Below are positions 47,440 through 56,317 of a stretch of DNA of 64,000 nt, one piece after another. A model generated the notes under the pieces. The model was not told where the DNA came from and searched no databases. It saw nothing but the letters and a program-made list of their open reading frames with translations. The DNA comes from Lacticaseibacillus pabuli (lineage in GTDB: Bacteria > Bacillota > Bacilli > Lactobacillales > Lactobacillaceae). The position numbers and the translations under genes were made by a program. The DNA lies in the NCBI RefSeq assembly GCF_028736235.1, contig NZ_CP117884.1, forward strand, positions 1,984,001 to 2,048,000. The letters are read 5' to 3'. How positions within the stretch are numbered: position 1 is the first letter of the stretch; every line of letters begins with the position of its first letter.

Positions 47440-49349
47440 TAAGCACCACCTTCAAACGTCCTCAATTCATCATCTGTAACTTGGAAGTTCATGTGCAGCT
47501 TATCAGTCCCGACCAAGAGATATGCCTCACCTTTACCAAAATCCGGTAGACTAGCGAAGTCCTGTTCCGTCATCATATTGCCAAACAGCGAACGGAGAAT
47601 CCCTGGATCTTCTTTGGTCTTGATGGTTGAAACGTCGTGCTTCATCAGCACCTTGTATTGGCAAAGCGAATACAATTGATTGAGCGCATTGACCGCCTTG
47701 ACCATGCCCTTATCTGAGACGTTAGCACCACTTGGAAACATCCGTTCCAAGCGTTGCGTGGCCAATACAATTGACCCAAACATCTTGCGATCCTCGGACA
47801 TTAGTTTGACGAAAAAGTCTGCGACGAAAGACTTGTCTGTGTTCAAGATAGTGTGGCATTCATCAATAATCATCAACCAGTGTTGCACATCGATCAGGTC
47901 TTTTTCACGCGCATCGTAAGCTTTCTTTTGGGCGCGCCCCAAGCGCATACAGTTGTTATACGAGTCGATGATCGCGTTATAAATCTGTAAGTCCTGAATC
48001 GAATCTTGCATTGCGTCGATCGTGTTCAGCTGGTACGAAACCACCTGCAAGTCGCTAAGATCTGGAAAACTTGAATAGCCGTCAAAGAGATTTCCAAAGG
48101 TTGACTTCAGTTGACCCAGTGACAACAAAATCGACTCATAATAGCGCGACATCTCAGGATAAAGGCCTTTAACGGAAGCTTGCTGAATGAACGCCACAAT
48201 ATCTGAAAGCGTCGGATACTCGTTAGCTGCCAATGCAGTCACCGGCGGCCGATCTGGATCAAGATAATGATGCTGCTTGTAATAACGATCACACAATTGT
48301 GAGAAGGCGTTGGCCGTGCGTTCATCAGCATCTCGATCAAGCAACCGATACTTGATCGCCAAGCCTCCGATATGAGCACGATAGGAAGCAATGACATCTG
48401 GATCCGAAGTCTTCTCGTCATATTGCGTCGGATAGACCTGGAACATGTTGATGATCCCGTCGGAACCATCGAGATTGATCACCGTGCCATTGAACTTGCG
48501 AACCAACGTCGCAAACTCCCCCGTCCGATCAAATACTCGTACTAGGTCTCCGCGAATAGCACGCTCCCAGAGAATTTTCTTGAGGCTTGTAGACTTGCCA
48601 CTACCTAAATCTCCTGAGAGAAATGTATTGTAATAAGTCCGCGTGTTGGTAACACGAAACATGTCCCAGTAAACTGTCCCACCGGTTGGGGTGTAGCCGA
48701 AATATGAGCCATACGGATCACTCAGAGAGGTTTGATTATGCGCATAGCCCAGCCCCATAACCTGCCCGCTTAATGGTAATCCCGTGCGTCCACTAGGCAA
48801 GCGCGACTGTTCGACAATGGGCAAGAACATCGACTTGTATTCGTCCGCGTTCTCGTCCAAAAAGACTGTCGCGCCATAACCATCAGTCGCCAAATCCGAG
48901 ATCACATCGTTGACTTTACGGTTCAAGCGATCCACTGAATCTGCGTAAAGATAGATGCGCATGCTGACCTGCTTGATCACTTCACCTTGTTTGTTGAGCT
49001 CCACGGATAATCGCCGCAACGGTAATAGTTCCTGGTCGATTAAGTCGCTTTCAGTCGTTGAATAAGCGCGGCGACGTTGAATCTCAAGTTCTGAAATTGA
49101 ACTTGAAATTTGTTTGGCATAGTTGATCTTCGGGTCCGTGAAATAGTCTACTACAGCCGTTGCGCCATGCACTGCCGTCAGCTTTTTAAGCCAAAAATCG
49201 CTAAAGGTATCGGGGATTTCATAGACATGCACACAAGCCATAAAGATGCTGCCCAGGCGAACAAAATACTCGCTCCTGGTATCTAATCCACCAGCCGGTT
49301 GGATCTGATAAACAAACCCATCATCAATTTTGCTATTGTTCTTCTTCAC
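47439..49349 (-). CDS. VirB4/TrsE-like conjugation ATPase
   Basis: This 636-residue T4SS ATPase has Walker A FLSGDLGSGKSTSLKKILWE, Walker B HWLMIIDECHTIL, and the VirB4 C-terminal motif VLATQRLERMF. Length is typical (about 600-670). It powers the mating channel. It overlaps both the TrsD-like gene (17 bp) and the lysozyme gene. Confidence 0.95.
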   Translation of the reverse strand: MKKNNSKIDDGFVYQIQPAGGLDTRSEYFVRLGSIFMACVHVYEIPDTFSDFWLKKLTAVHGATAVVDYFTDPKINYAKQISSSISELEIQRRRAYSTTESDLIDQELLPLRRLSVELNKQGEVIKQVSMRIYLYADSVDRLNRKVNDVISDLATDGYGATVFLDENADEYKSMFLPIVEQSRLPSGRTGLPLSGQVMGLGYAHNQTSLSDPYGSYFGYTPTGGTVYWDMFRVTNTRTYYNTFLSGDLGSGKSTSLKKILWERAIRGDLVRVFDRTGEFATLVRKFNGTVINLDGSDGIINMFQVYPTQYDEKTSDPDVIASYRAHIGGLAIKYRLLDRDADERTANAFSQLCDRYYKQHHYLDPDRPPVTALAANEYPTLSDIVAFIQQASVKGLYPEMSRYYESILLSLGQLKSTFGNLFDGYSSFPDLSDLQVVSYQLNTIDAMQDSIQDLQIYNAIIDSYNNCMRLGRAQKKAYDAREKDLIDVQHWLMIIDECHTILNTDKSFVADFFVKLMSEDRKMFGSIVLATQRLERMFPSGANVSDKGMVKAVNALNQLYSLCQYKVLMKHDVSTIKTKEDPGILRSLFGNMMTEQDFASLPDFGKGEAYLLVGTDKLHMNFQVTDDELRTFEGGA

Positions 49350-49929
49350 TGGTATCCACCCCCGGATTGTTCATCAGCCGATACATCAGTTGCTTTTCTG
49401 CGATTGTGGTCGGCTGAAACCCATAAACTGCACCCTTCGCCTTGGCGTCTTCAATGTTGGCTTCAAGTTGCTTAGGCGTCGTACCGAACAACATGATCCA
49501 ACTTGATAGCTTGCGATAATGCATCTCAAGGTACTGCAAGTTGTAAAGTTCCTTTTCCAGCTGTTCGACGAGAAACGGATTGTTGGTTGCCTTGATCAAG
49601 TGTCGAAAATATTGTTGCTGCACGTCATTATTTTCTGGGAAGTTCAAGAAGATTTCTTTGACTGAATGGGTATACTGCCGCATGAAGCGCCACGATCCGT
49701 TCTCAATCGCATCAGCTTCCTGCAAAGTTAACCGATCCAGATCATGCTTTTCTGGCTTCATGACATCCGCGTAGTAAGTAGACAAACCACTCTTGAGAAT
49801 GATATAGCCCTGCTTGCTGATGCCAACAATCGGCAAGATTGCAGTAATCTTGCCGCGCTGCTTGCGTTCTTCATTCTTAGTCCGCTGATCACGTTCCTTC
49901 CGGCGATCAAGCGCATTAAATCCGGCCAT
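49333..49929 (-). CDS. TrsD-like transfer protein
   Basis: I choose the ATG at 49929 (MAGFNALDRRKERDQRTKNE), after GGAAGG; longer starts lie within the previous gene. The 198-residue soluble protein contains GKITAILPIVGISKQGYIIL and SSWIMLFGTTPKQLEANIED. These resemble the N-terminal domain of VirB4/TrsD proteins encoded separately ahead of the ATPase in pSK41-type systems. It overlaps the VirB4 gene by 17 bp. Confidence 0.8.
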   Translation of the reverse strand: MAGFNALDRRKERDQRTKNEERKQRGKITAILPIVGISKQGYIILKSGLSTYYADVMKPEKHDLDRLTLQEADAIENGSWRFMRQYTHSVKEIFLNFPENNDVQQQYFRHLIKATNNPFLVEQLEKELYNLQYLEMHYRKLSSWIMLFGTTPKQLEANIEDAKAKGAVYGFQPTTIAEKQLMYRLMNNPGVDTSEEEQ

Positions 49930-50251
49930 GGCGAGCACCTTCCTTCTCTTCATGAAATTGATAGATAGGCCGTTGAATCGCGTGATAAGTCCGGCGTGAC
50001 TTACGGACAATCTGCATCAACACCTGGTAATTTTTCTTGTCATAGACGCTAGACGGCGACAGCATCAGATACGTGATTACCGCAGTTTCAATTGGTGCTA
50101 GGGCTTGCAGAAACGGTGAAACAAAGCGCGTGAATAGCAGCCATGAGATCCCCGCTGCTACCAAGATCACGATGAAGTCTGCAATCGTCAAGTTCTTAGA
50201 ATATTGCGCTTTCATCATCATCTTTTTGGAAAATGAAATATTGTGATACAT
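49916..50251 (-). CDS. TrsC/VirB3-like membrane protein
   Basis: The 111-residue protein has two hydrophobic helices (IADFIVILVAAGISWLLFTRFV; ALAPIETAVITYLMLSP) and a basic tail (YDKKNYQVLMQIVRKSRRTYHAI). Its place directly before the TrsD-like and VirB4 genes, and its two-helix layout, match TrsC/PrgI/VirB3-type components. AGGAGG precedes the ATG. Confidence 0.8.
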   Translation of the reverse strand: MYHNISFSKKMMMKAQYSKNLTIADFIVILVAAGISWLLFTRFVSPFLQALAPIETAVITYLMLSPSSVYDKKNYQVLMQIVRKSRRTYHAIQRPIYQFHEEKEGARHGRI

Positions 50252-50262
50252 CTAATCGCCTC

Positions 50263-52668
50263 CTATTTCAGATTTTTGCCTTGGCGTAGGCTTTGACCAG
50301 TAGTTTGACCAACACGATATGCCCGTCGCACCGCCGAAACAGTTGGTGACTTCGCTAGGGCCTGGTGCGCCCCGATATTGATATCGGTTAATCGATTGGA
50401 GATCACTGTGCCGATCGTTTGGTTGGTCGTTGCATCAAATTGATGTTGATCATCCAGGGCGGCATGTTGATCATTCAGCATTGCCGTCTGCCCAGCCTGA
50501 ACTGCACTAGCAGTTGCCCGCGGCATTGATTGTGTGGAAACATGTGGGACACTGTAACTAGCTGTGTTACTTCCGCTGCCACCAAGCACTTGCGATTGCT
50601 GTTGCGGCCGCGACGATTGAGTCCCACTGGCTGGTTGCGTTGTCGCGCCGGGCATTGTGGTATAACTTCCTTGCGGACTGTCAGCCGCGCCAACGGCAAC
50701 GGCCTCGCCATGACTCATATTTGGCACAGCGTGTACAGGACTCGTCCCATAACCGAGGGCTTGTCTTGCTGCTGATGTGCCTAAAGATGGAGCAGATCTA
50801 GTGTTCGTACCCAGTTGACTTGCTTGTCCAACTTGACCTGGCTTAAGCTTGCTCCCGACTAAGTCCTTAGCAGCTTGTGGTATTTCTGGCGCCGCAACAT
50901 CTGGTGCAGAGTAGTCTTGACTTCCACCTAAGCCACCATCACTAGCTTGGGTATCTTCTTGTTGTAGCTGTGGTGCCGTAGCATCACCAGTTGTCGAATT
51001 AGACACCATATCATTACCACCTAAGGAACTAATGCTGCCACTCCCGATATCCGCTTGTGCTGGCAAATCAGGCGCAGCTGTGGCAGGTTCTTCAATACCG
51101 TTACCGTTGACCGCCCCAGTTCCAAGCGCATCTTCATTGGTGTCTAACCCGGCGTTGTCAGGATTATTTCCTTTTTCGGCATCAGCACCTAGAGCCGGTG
51201 CGGCCTGCTCCTTCTCACTAGCATTTGGTTGAGCAATGTCTGTTGACGAAGCTGATGTTGGAACGTCGCCTGTCTGAGTGGCTGTAGCCGGGCCTTTAGA
51301 GGCTTGATTCTGATCCGTCCCATTAGATTTCGTTGGATCAAGTTCTGGCTTCTTATTCGACGCAGCAGCTGGTGTCACACCACCAACCTTGTCACCTGGT
51401 AGATTGGGCTTTTTGGTTAGGCCATTGGCAAAACCAGCCAGTGCTGACCCGCCAACGAGTCCTTTATTGGCAATCCCCTTAGCAACACCACCGAGCTTCT
51501 TAGTTGCATTCAAAGCAGACTTAGTCGTACTACCAGCACCACGCGCTAACAACATGACGTTGGTCATCGTTTGCGCCATTGAAGATAGTCCGGCATCAAT
51601 ACCAAAGACTGCTTGGATGATATTCGGGCCATCAAGCACAAACAGGAAGGCGCCGATCATCGCAAAAATGCGCGCAACGCCGCCGACTCCCGCATGAGTG
51701 ATAAAGCTTAAAAATTGTGCATAAAATTGTAGAATCACACACAGTAGAAACGCGACTACGAACGAATCGCGAAGCTTGGCAATTATCTGGCGATTGCGCT
51801 TACCCGAGTCAAAATCGGTGAGGGCTGCGCCTTGAGCTAGCAATCCAATGAAGTTGATTTCCATAATGATCTTGACCAACTTGAAAATAACGATTGCTAC
51901 CGTGATCAAATACAATAGAAGGTTCGCGGCTAGAATCCATGGATGCCAAGAGTACCGATAGTAATTATCATCGATTTTGAAAGCACCTTGCATGTTGTGC
52001 AGTTCCCATTTACCATCTGAATTCATCGACAACTGTTTCGCAAGGATTTTAGTACCATCATCACTGGCCTTGGAGCCGCCAAACCAGCCCCCCGTGTCGA
52101 CCTTCTCATTGATACTTAGGAGTTTGATGTCTTCCATATTTTTGATCCGGTTAGTGGTTTTGGGGAGCTTAGCTTTACCACCACTCGTCTTCCACCCGGC
52201 CTTATCCAGCATATAGACGTCGGTGATATTGCCTTGATAAATTGAAACTGCCGATGGTGTATTCACCATGGCTTGTTCTGCACCAGCAGTAATCAGCTTC
52301 GTCCCTTGGGTCATAAGAAATGTCAAGCCGAAAAACAGCAATACTGCCACCAAGAAATTATTGCCCTTCTCATGGTAATCAACACGCTTGTTGTGCATCA
52401 TCATCAGGCCCGCCCAGATGATGCCAATCGTGGCCAAGGCCCAGATAACAGGATCGTACGTCTTAAGAAATTTCTGAAATGGCGCATAGCCCCAGAAATC
52501 CAGCAACTTGTACATTTTTGCAAAAATTCCGGAAAGCGCATTAACAATGGTGGTCAATCCGTAGATGAGCATGTATCCGATCCACCGTAACCCGTCAGAA
52601 ACAAAGTTGGTAACGTGCAGGTAGTCTGCATAAGCTCTTAGGACTGATATAATTTGTGAATCACTCAA
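50263..52668 (-). CDS. VirB6/TrsL-like channel protein with long disordered tail
   Basis: The 801-residue protein has an N-terminal half (about residues 1-390) with six or more transmembrane segments, such as WIGYMLIYGLTTIVNALSGI, VIWALATIGIIWAGLMM, ILAANLLLYLITVAIVIFKL and VVAFLLCVILQFYAQFLSFI. This is the VirB6/TrbL-like core of the inner-membrane channel. Residues from about 420 on are Gln/Ser/Ala/Thr/Pro-rich, low in hydrophobic residues and probably disordered. It follows the VirD4 gene by 11 bp. Confidence 0.88.
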   Translation of the reverse strand: MSDSQIISVLRAYADYLHVTNFVSDGLRWIGYMLIYGLTTIVNALSGIFAKMYKLLDFWGYAPFQKFLKTYDPVIWALATIGIIWAGLMMMHNKRVDYHEKGNNFLVAVLLFFGLTFLMTQGTKLITAGAEQAMVNTPSAVSIYQGNITDVYMLDKAGWKTSGGKAKLPKTTNRIKNMEDIKLLSINEKVDTGGWFGGSKASDDGTKILAKQLSMNSDGKWELHNMQGAFKIDDNYYRYSWHPWILAANLLLYLITVAIVIFKLVKIIMEINFIGLLAQGAALTDFDSGKRNRQIIAKLRDSFVVAFLLCVILQFYAQFLSFITHAGVGGVARIFAMIGAFLFVLDGPNIIQAVFGIDAGLSSMAQTMTNVMLLARGAGSTTKSALNATKKLGGVAKGIANKGLVGGSALAGFANGLTKKPNLPGDKVGGVTPAAASNKKPELDPTKSNGTDQNQASKGPATATQTGDVPTSASSTDIAQPNASEKEQAAPALGADAEKGNNPDNAGLDTNEDALGTGAVNGNGIEEPATAAPDLPAQADIGSGSISSLGGNDMVSNSTTGDATAPQLQQEDTQASDGGLGGSQDYSAPDVAAPEIPQAAKDLVGSKLKPGQVGQASQLGTNTRSAPSLGTSAARQALGYGTSPVHAVPNMSHGEAVAVGAADSPQGSYTTMPGATTQPASGTQSSRPQQQSQVLGGSGSNTASYSVPHVSTQSMPRATASAVQAGQTAMLNDQHAALDDQHQFDATTNQTIGTVISNRLTDINIGAHQALAKSPTVSAVRRAYRVGQTTGQSLRQGKNLK

Positions 52669-52678
52669 TTGATTTCAC

Positions 52679-55240
52679 CTACAATTCTTCATCCTTAATC
52701 TGAAACAGGATCTTCAGTTGCCGATACGCTTCCGGCAATAGATCCCGATTCTTGATCAAAAAGATCTTCATCTCGCCAACCGTTTCATATCCCATAAATA
52801 TCAATTGGCGATCAACTGGCATGTGATGCTCCACAACATTGTGTAACATCTCAAGCTGCCCTTTGGTGAAGACTTCTTCAATCGAGCGAAGATCCTCTTT
52901 AATTTCGCTAGTAACATTAGGTTTCACAGTAGTATGCTCCTTTCCTTCTGACGCAGATTTAGTGCCTGCAAACGGGTCTACAGTCGTCTTCTTGTGCGGT
53001 GCGGCCTTCACAACATCAATGTTGCGAGTACCATCAGGCTGCTGCGTGACTTTGTACTCCACGTTTTCTGAAGTATGAACGTAGAACTCCTTCGGTTCCG
53101 CTTCCTTCTTGGTCGGCTTCTTAGGATTCTTCGCGCCTTCTACTTCAGGGGCTAGACCAAATTCCTCACGATTGATGACCAGCTCACTCAAATCAAGATC
53201 AGCATGACTTGAGCGCTTGTTGTCGTTCAGTTCTTCAAACGTCTGCGGATGGTTGAACCGATCACCAAGGTACTCATAGGCAAAAAGCATGCCGTAGCCT
53301 TTGGTCGAGTCTGCAAATACGGGCCATGCTGTGATATTTTGGCCCATAAGATCCTGACGTTGCTTGGCACGGATCAAGACCCATTCTCCTTTTCGCATCT
53401 GTCGCAATTCTTCCGCAGTCATCAAGTCACGCGCCTGTTCACTTTCGCCATAAGACTTGTCTAAGCTCAGCGGATCGCCGTGTCGAGATGGCGCAATGAT
53501 GGTCTTCTTACCTAAAAGTGACGCAAAATATTCTGGATCATGCTTGCCTTCAGGAAGGATACAAAGCTTATTCCCACACGCATCGAGGATGGCTTCGGCG
53601 CCACGCTCCCCATACTTATCTTGTAGCTGTGGAATCGACTGAAAGACTAAGTCGTACAAGATGCCCCGCTGCAAGCCGACGTTCATCGAACGCGACAAGC
53701 CATAGATTGCCGGAATGTTGGAAACTTCCTCGTAGAGATTCAGGACTCGACGCGGTAAAGCCGAATCTTTGGACATCGTGGCCAACTTCGATAAAACGTA
53801 AGAAATCTGCGACAAGAACGTGGAAACAATCATGTAGTTGGAGTCGTCATAGTCTGGATAGCAGATAAATAAAGCAATCGGTTTCTCTCCGGTCGCCAAT
53901 TGAGAGATGTCCATATCGCTATGCGACGTTAGCCTGGCAATCGAGTTCAGCGTGAAGTTCTTCAATTTCGCCATGGCGCCTGTGTAAATCCCGGAACGGG
54001 TAATCCCTTGAGAGAAGGTAATCGTGCCGTATTGTAACTTAGCCGGGTCATTGATCGCCAAGCTGCTAAAGAACTCGTCTAGCGACGTTGTCCCATTTTC
54101 ATCAGGATTTGTTCCTAGTTCATTGAGCATGACCGAAACGGTGTACATGGTGACGCGTTCTGGTGTATCCGCTTTATAACAGACCCGACACACGGCTAGA
54201 ATTAACGCGTTACACAACGCTATCGACGCTTCCTCCCACATCGGATCCGAATGATTTTGATCGTTGTGGAAGATTGAATAACTGAGGGTGTTGCAAAGTC
54301 GCTGCGCTTCGTCATAGTCTTGCTTCCAATAGGCAACCTTGACCAATTCCAAAGGGTTATAACCCATCGAAAATTCTGGCGTGATAAGATTTAGGATCTT
54401 CACGTCCCAGCCATGACGTTCAAACTCAGCTTTCGTATTCTTGACCATATCCCCTTTTAAATCAGTTATAATCACTGACTCTTTGATCGTTGCACGCATG
54501 ATCAAATCAAGCTTGGGATAAGTGAATGCTTGAGTTTTCCCTGATTGCGTCCCCGCGACCGCAGCAGTGTTGGTCTTGTTACGATCAACCAGGTCATATC
54601 CATGCTCTGGTTCGGAATCTCGCTTGTTTTCAACGAGTTCACCCCCTTCGCGTTGCTTACGGGCGGCGATCGCATCAAAACCAATCGCCGCTTGCACTGG
54701 CTTCATGGTGTAGGTTTTTGGAATTGTTAAGGTCAACGCATCAGCTTGATCCAGAGGAATGTGCAACTGTGGCGTCCCTGGATACCCTTCATATAAACTA
54801 TCGTCAAGCGGGATCGCCACACTTTCTACTGCTAGTTCTTCCGGTTCTGCGAAGCGTGCAGTACCCATTGATCCAGTGTTGATGTCACGATAAGCAATCC
54901 GCATCTGATAGAGCTTCATCGGCACTTTCCACAGCCAAAATAACAACGCTATTGCCAATGGAATCAGCAAGAATGCTGGCTGCGTCAGTGGCACAAACAG
55001 ACTTTTCAGGCTGAATACCTGCCGCCAAGGAAAGTACATTAATTGCGCATTAGCAATATTTTTAGGCCCGGCCTGAATCAGGTTATGTGCCATCGTTCCA
55101 AAGTAATAGATGACGTGGGTCACCAGGTTTGCAAACATGTACACGCCGACGAAGCTGAGTACCCCAACGGTCGCAATCATCTTAGGAGCAGCAAGAATTT
55201 TCTTCCATTGTTTAAACGGCGTATTCATTAAAGTGATCAC
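52679..55240 (-). CDS. VirD4/TrsK-like coupling protein
   Basis: The 853-residue coupling ATPase has two N-terminal transmembrane segments (MIATVGVLSFVGVYMFANLV; FLLIPLAIALLFWLWKVPM). Walker A is AVAGTQSGKTQAFTYP, a Walker B-like segment is RRVLNLYEEVSNIPAIYGLS, and ILPEGKHDPEYFASLLGKKT lies in the nucleotide domain. The C-terminal about 200 residues are charged and may bind the relaxosome. It recruits the relaxase-DNA complex to the channel. A terminator and a small toxin gene lie upstream. Confidence 0.95.
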   Translation of the reverse strand: MITLMNTPFKQWKKILAAPKMIATVGVLSFVGVYMFANLVTHVIYYFGTMAHNLIQAGPKNIANAQLMYFPWRQVFSLKSLFVPLTQPAFLLIPLAIALLFWLWKVPMKLYQMRIAYRDINTGSMGTARFAEPEELAVESVAIPLDDSLYEGYPGTPQLHIPLDQADALTLTIPKTYTMKPVQAAIGFDAIAARKQREGGELVENKRDSEPEHGYDLVDRNKTNTAAVAGTQSGKTQAFTYPKLDLIMRATIKESVIITDLKGDMVKNTKAEFERHGWDVKILNLITPEFSMGYNPLELVKVAYWKQDYDEAQRLCNTLSYSIFHNDQNHSDPMWEEASIALCNALILAVCRVCYKADTPERVTMYTVSVMLNELGTNPDENGTTSLDEFFSSLAINDPAKLQYGTITFSQGITRSGIYTGAMAKLKNFTLNSIARLTSHSDMDISQLATGEKPIALFICYPDYDDSNYMIVSTFLSQISYVLSKLATMSKDSALPRRVLNLYEEVSNIPAIYGLSRSMNVGLQRGILYDLVFQSIPQLQDKYGERGAEAILDACGNKLCILPEGKHDPEYFASLLGKKTIIAPSRHGDPLSLDKSYGESEQARDLMTAEELRQMRKGEWVLIRAKQRQDLMGQNITAWPVFADSTKGYGMLFAYEYLGDRFNHPQTFEELNDNKRSSHADLDLSELVINREEFGLAPEVEGAKNPKKPTKKEAEPKEFYVHTSENVEYKVTQQPDGTRNIDVVKAAPHKKTTVDPFAGTKSASEGKEHTTVKPNVTSEIKEDLRSIEEVFTKGQLEMLHNVVEHHMPVDRQLIFMGYETVGEMKIFLIKNRDLLPEAYRQLKILFQIKDEEL

Positions 55241-55261
55241 CTCTTCTTAACAAATTGCATG

Positions 55262-55297
55262 AAAAAAAGCAGTCAGACAAAGGGATTGTCTGACTGC
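55262..55297 (-). terminator. terminator upstream of the virD4-like gene
   Basis: The arms gcagtcagacaa and ttgtctgactgc are followed on the minus strand by seven T, 21 bp before the VirD4 ATG. It would stop most transcripts coming from the upstream half of the transfer operon. Confidence 0.85.
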
Positions 55298-55332
55298 TTG
55301 CATGCGGTTCTAAATCAAAACGTATAAAGATA

Positions 55333-55362
55333 TTGCCGCACTGATCGTGAGTGCGCTATAAT
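55333..55362 (+). promoter_or_regulatory. promoter of antisense RNA to holin-like toxin
   Basis: TTGCCG (55333-55338) and TATAAT (55357-55362) are 18 bp apart on the plus strand, inside an otherwise minus-strand operon. No coding frame with a ribosome site follows before the terminator at 55496. Confidence 0.75.
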
Positions 55363-55368
55363 GTAATT

Positions 55369-55496
55369 GTAGTAAAAACACCGACGACACTTGTTCAGCG
55401 CCGCCGGTGTAGGCAAGGCCGGATTCCTCCGGTGGCCAGCTAAATCAAGTTACTTTTCAATAACCGTCAGCCGGGAAGCAGGACGGTTATTTTTTG
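55369..55496 (+). ncRNA. candidate antitoxin RNA
   Basis: The predicted transcript is about 128 nt. It has GC-rich stems (accggcgg-type near 55395-55410; ggccgga/tccggtggcc near 55425-55443) and a terminator (aataaccgtc / gacggttatt then TTTTTT, 55459-55496). Its 3' end overlaps the last codons of the convergent small toxin gene. I did not find a long direct repeat beyond cagcta that would mark the pairing site. Confidence 0.55.
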
Positions 55497-55570
55497 TTGT
55501 CGTTTTTCATGATTTCCACGATTAGGACCGCGAAGGCGATCATCAAGGAAAGCGTCTGATAGACACTCAT
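55487..55570 (-). CDS. putative holin-like toxin (type I TA)
   Basis: This 27-residue peptide, MSVYQTLSLMIAFAVLIVEI plus MKNDNKK, starts 6 bases after AAAGGAG. One transmembrane helix with a short charged tail is the pattern of the small putative holin-like toxins common in lactobacilli (names of the type MS.Y..L.LMI.F..L). Together with the antisense promoter and shared terminator it looks like a type I toxin-antitoxin module inside the transfer operon. Confidence 0.75.
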   Translation of the reverse strand: MSVYQTLSLMIAFAVLIVEIMKNDNKK

Positions 55571-55717
55571 GCTTGCTCCTTTCAGAGCAACGACTACAAC
55601 AAAGGCTCATAGGCATCACTCCCTTCTTTACGAAAGCAGCTAGCCACCGTCCGGCCTTTCCTCACCAAAATACATTCTACCAGAATTTCTGGCGCATACC
55701 TACCTTATTCATAACGG

Positions 55718-56317
55718 CTATCGTCGTTGAGTCTTATTCAGACGTATTCGGCGCCAAGCGTTCTGCACGTCTGCAATCCCTTCTTGGATACCAAACACCA
55801 GCGTCGTTGCTGTTGCAACGGCAATGATTAAGCTCAGCCAACCGTTCAGCCCTGGCATGATCCGTTGAAGAAGGCCGCCACCAACGTAGCTGGCAATCAA
55901 GTACAGGGCAAGGTTCGCAACGCTGAGCTTCAGCATGACGCTAATTAGATCGACGAAGGCCACTCCGGCAGCAAGTAGTGCGATCGTCGCGATAACTTGA
56001 TACGGCTGGCCTACTGGTAATTTTTCCATCTGATTCGATGCGATCCAGATGGCTGCGACTAGAAGAAAGAAACCACATACTAATTGAGCCGCCTTATAGA
56101 TCTTATTGTGGCGCCGATTGTATGCTGCCACGCGCGCGTCCCACGACTGGTTGTCATCATAAGTAATGACGACTGTGTGCACCAAGTTTCCTGCCGAAAC
56201 CAGCCCCAAAACATCCATGCCAGCGGATTCAAGCTCATATAGCGCGTCACTGACCCGATCGTTCAAGGCGCCCGCAGAAAGCGCAGTAACCGTCTTTATG
56301 GCTTTCATCCGGATCAC
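55718..56317 (-). CDS. membrane protein of unknown function in transfer operon
   Basis: The 199-residue protein has an N-terminal cytoplasmic part of about 75 residues (MKAIKTVTALSAGALNDRVS). Four hydrophobic helices follow (AAQLVCGFFLLVAAIWIA; VIATIALLAAGVAFVDLISV; LALYLIASYVGGGLLQRI; WLSLIIAVATATTLVFGI), then a basic end. It starts at GTG 56317 or ATG 56308. It overlaps the metalloprotease-like gene stop by four bases. No family was recognised. Confidence 0.7.
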   Translation of the reverse strand: MIRMKAIKTVTALSAGALNDRVSDALYELESAGMDVLGLVSAGNLVHTVVITYDDNQSWDARVAAYNRRHNKIYKAAQLVCGFFLLVAAIWIASNQMEKLPVGQPYQVIATIALLAAGVAFVDLISVMLKLSVANLALYLIASYVGGGLLQRIMPGLNGWLSLIIAVATATTLVFGIQEGIADVQNAWRRIRLNKTQRR

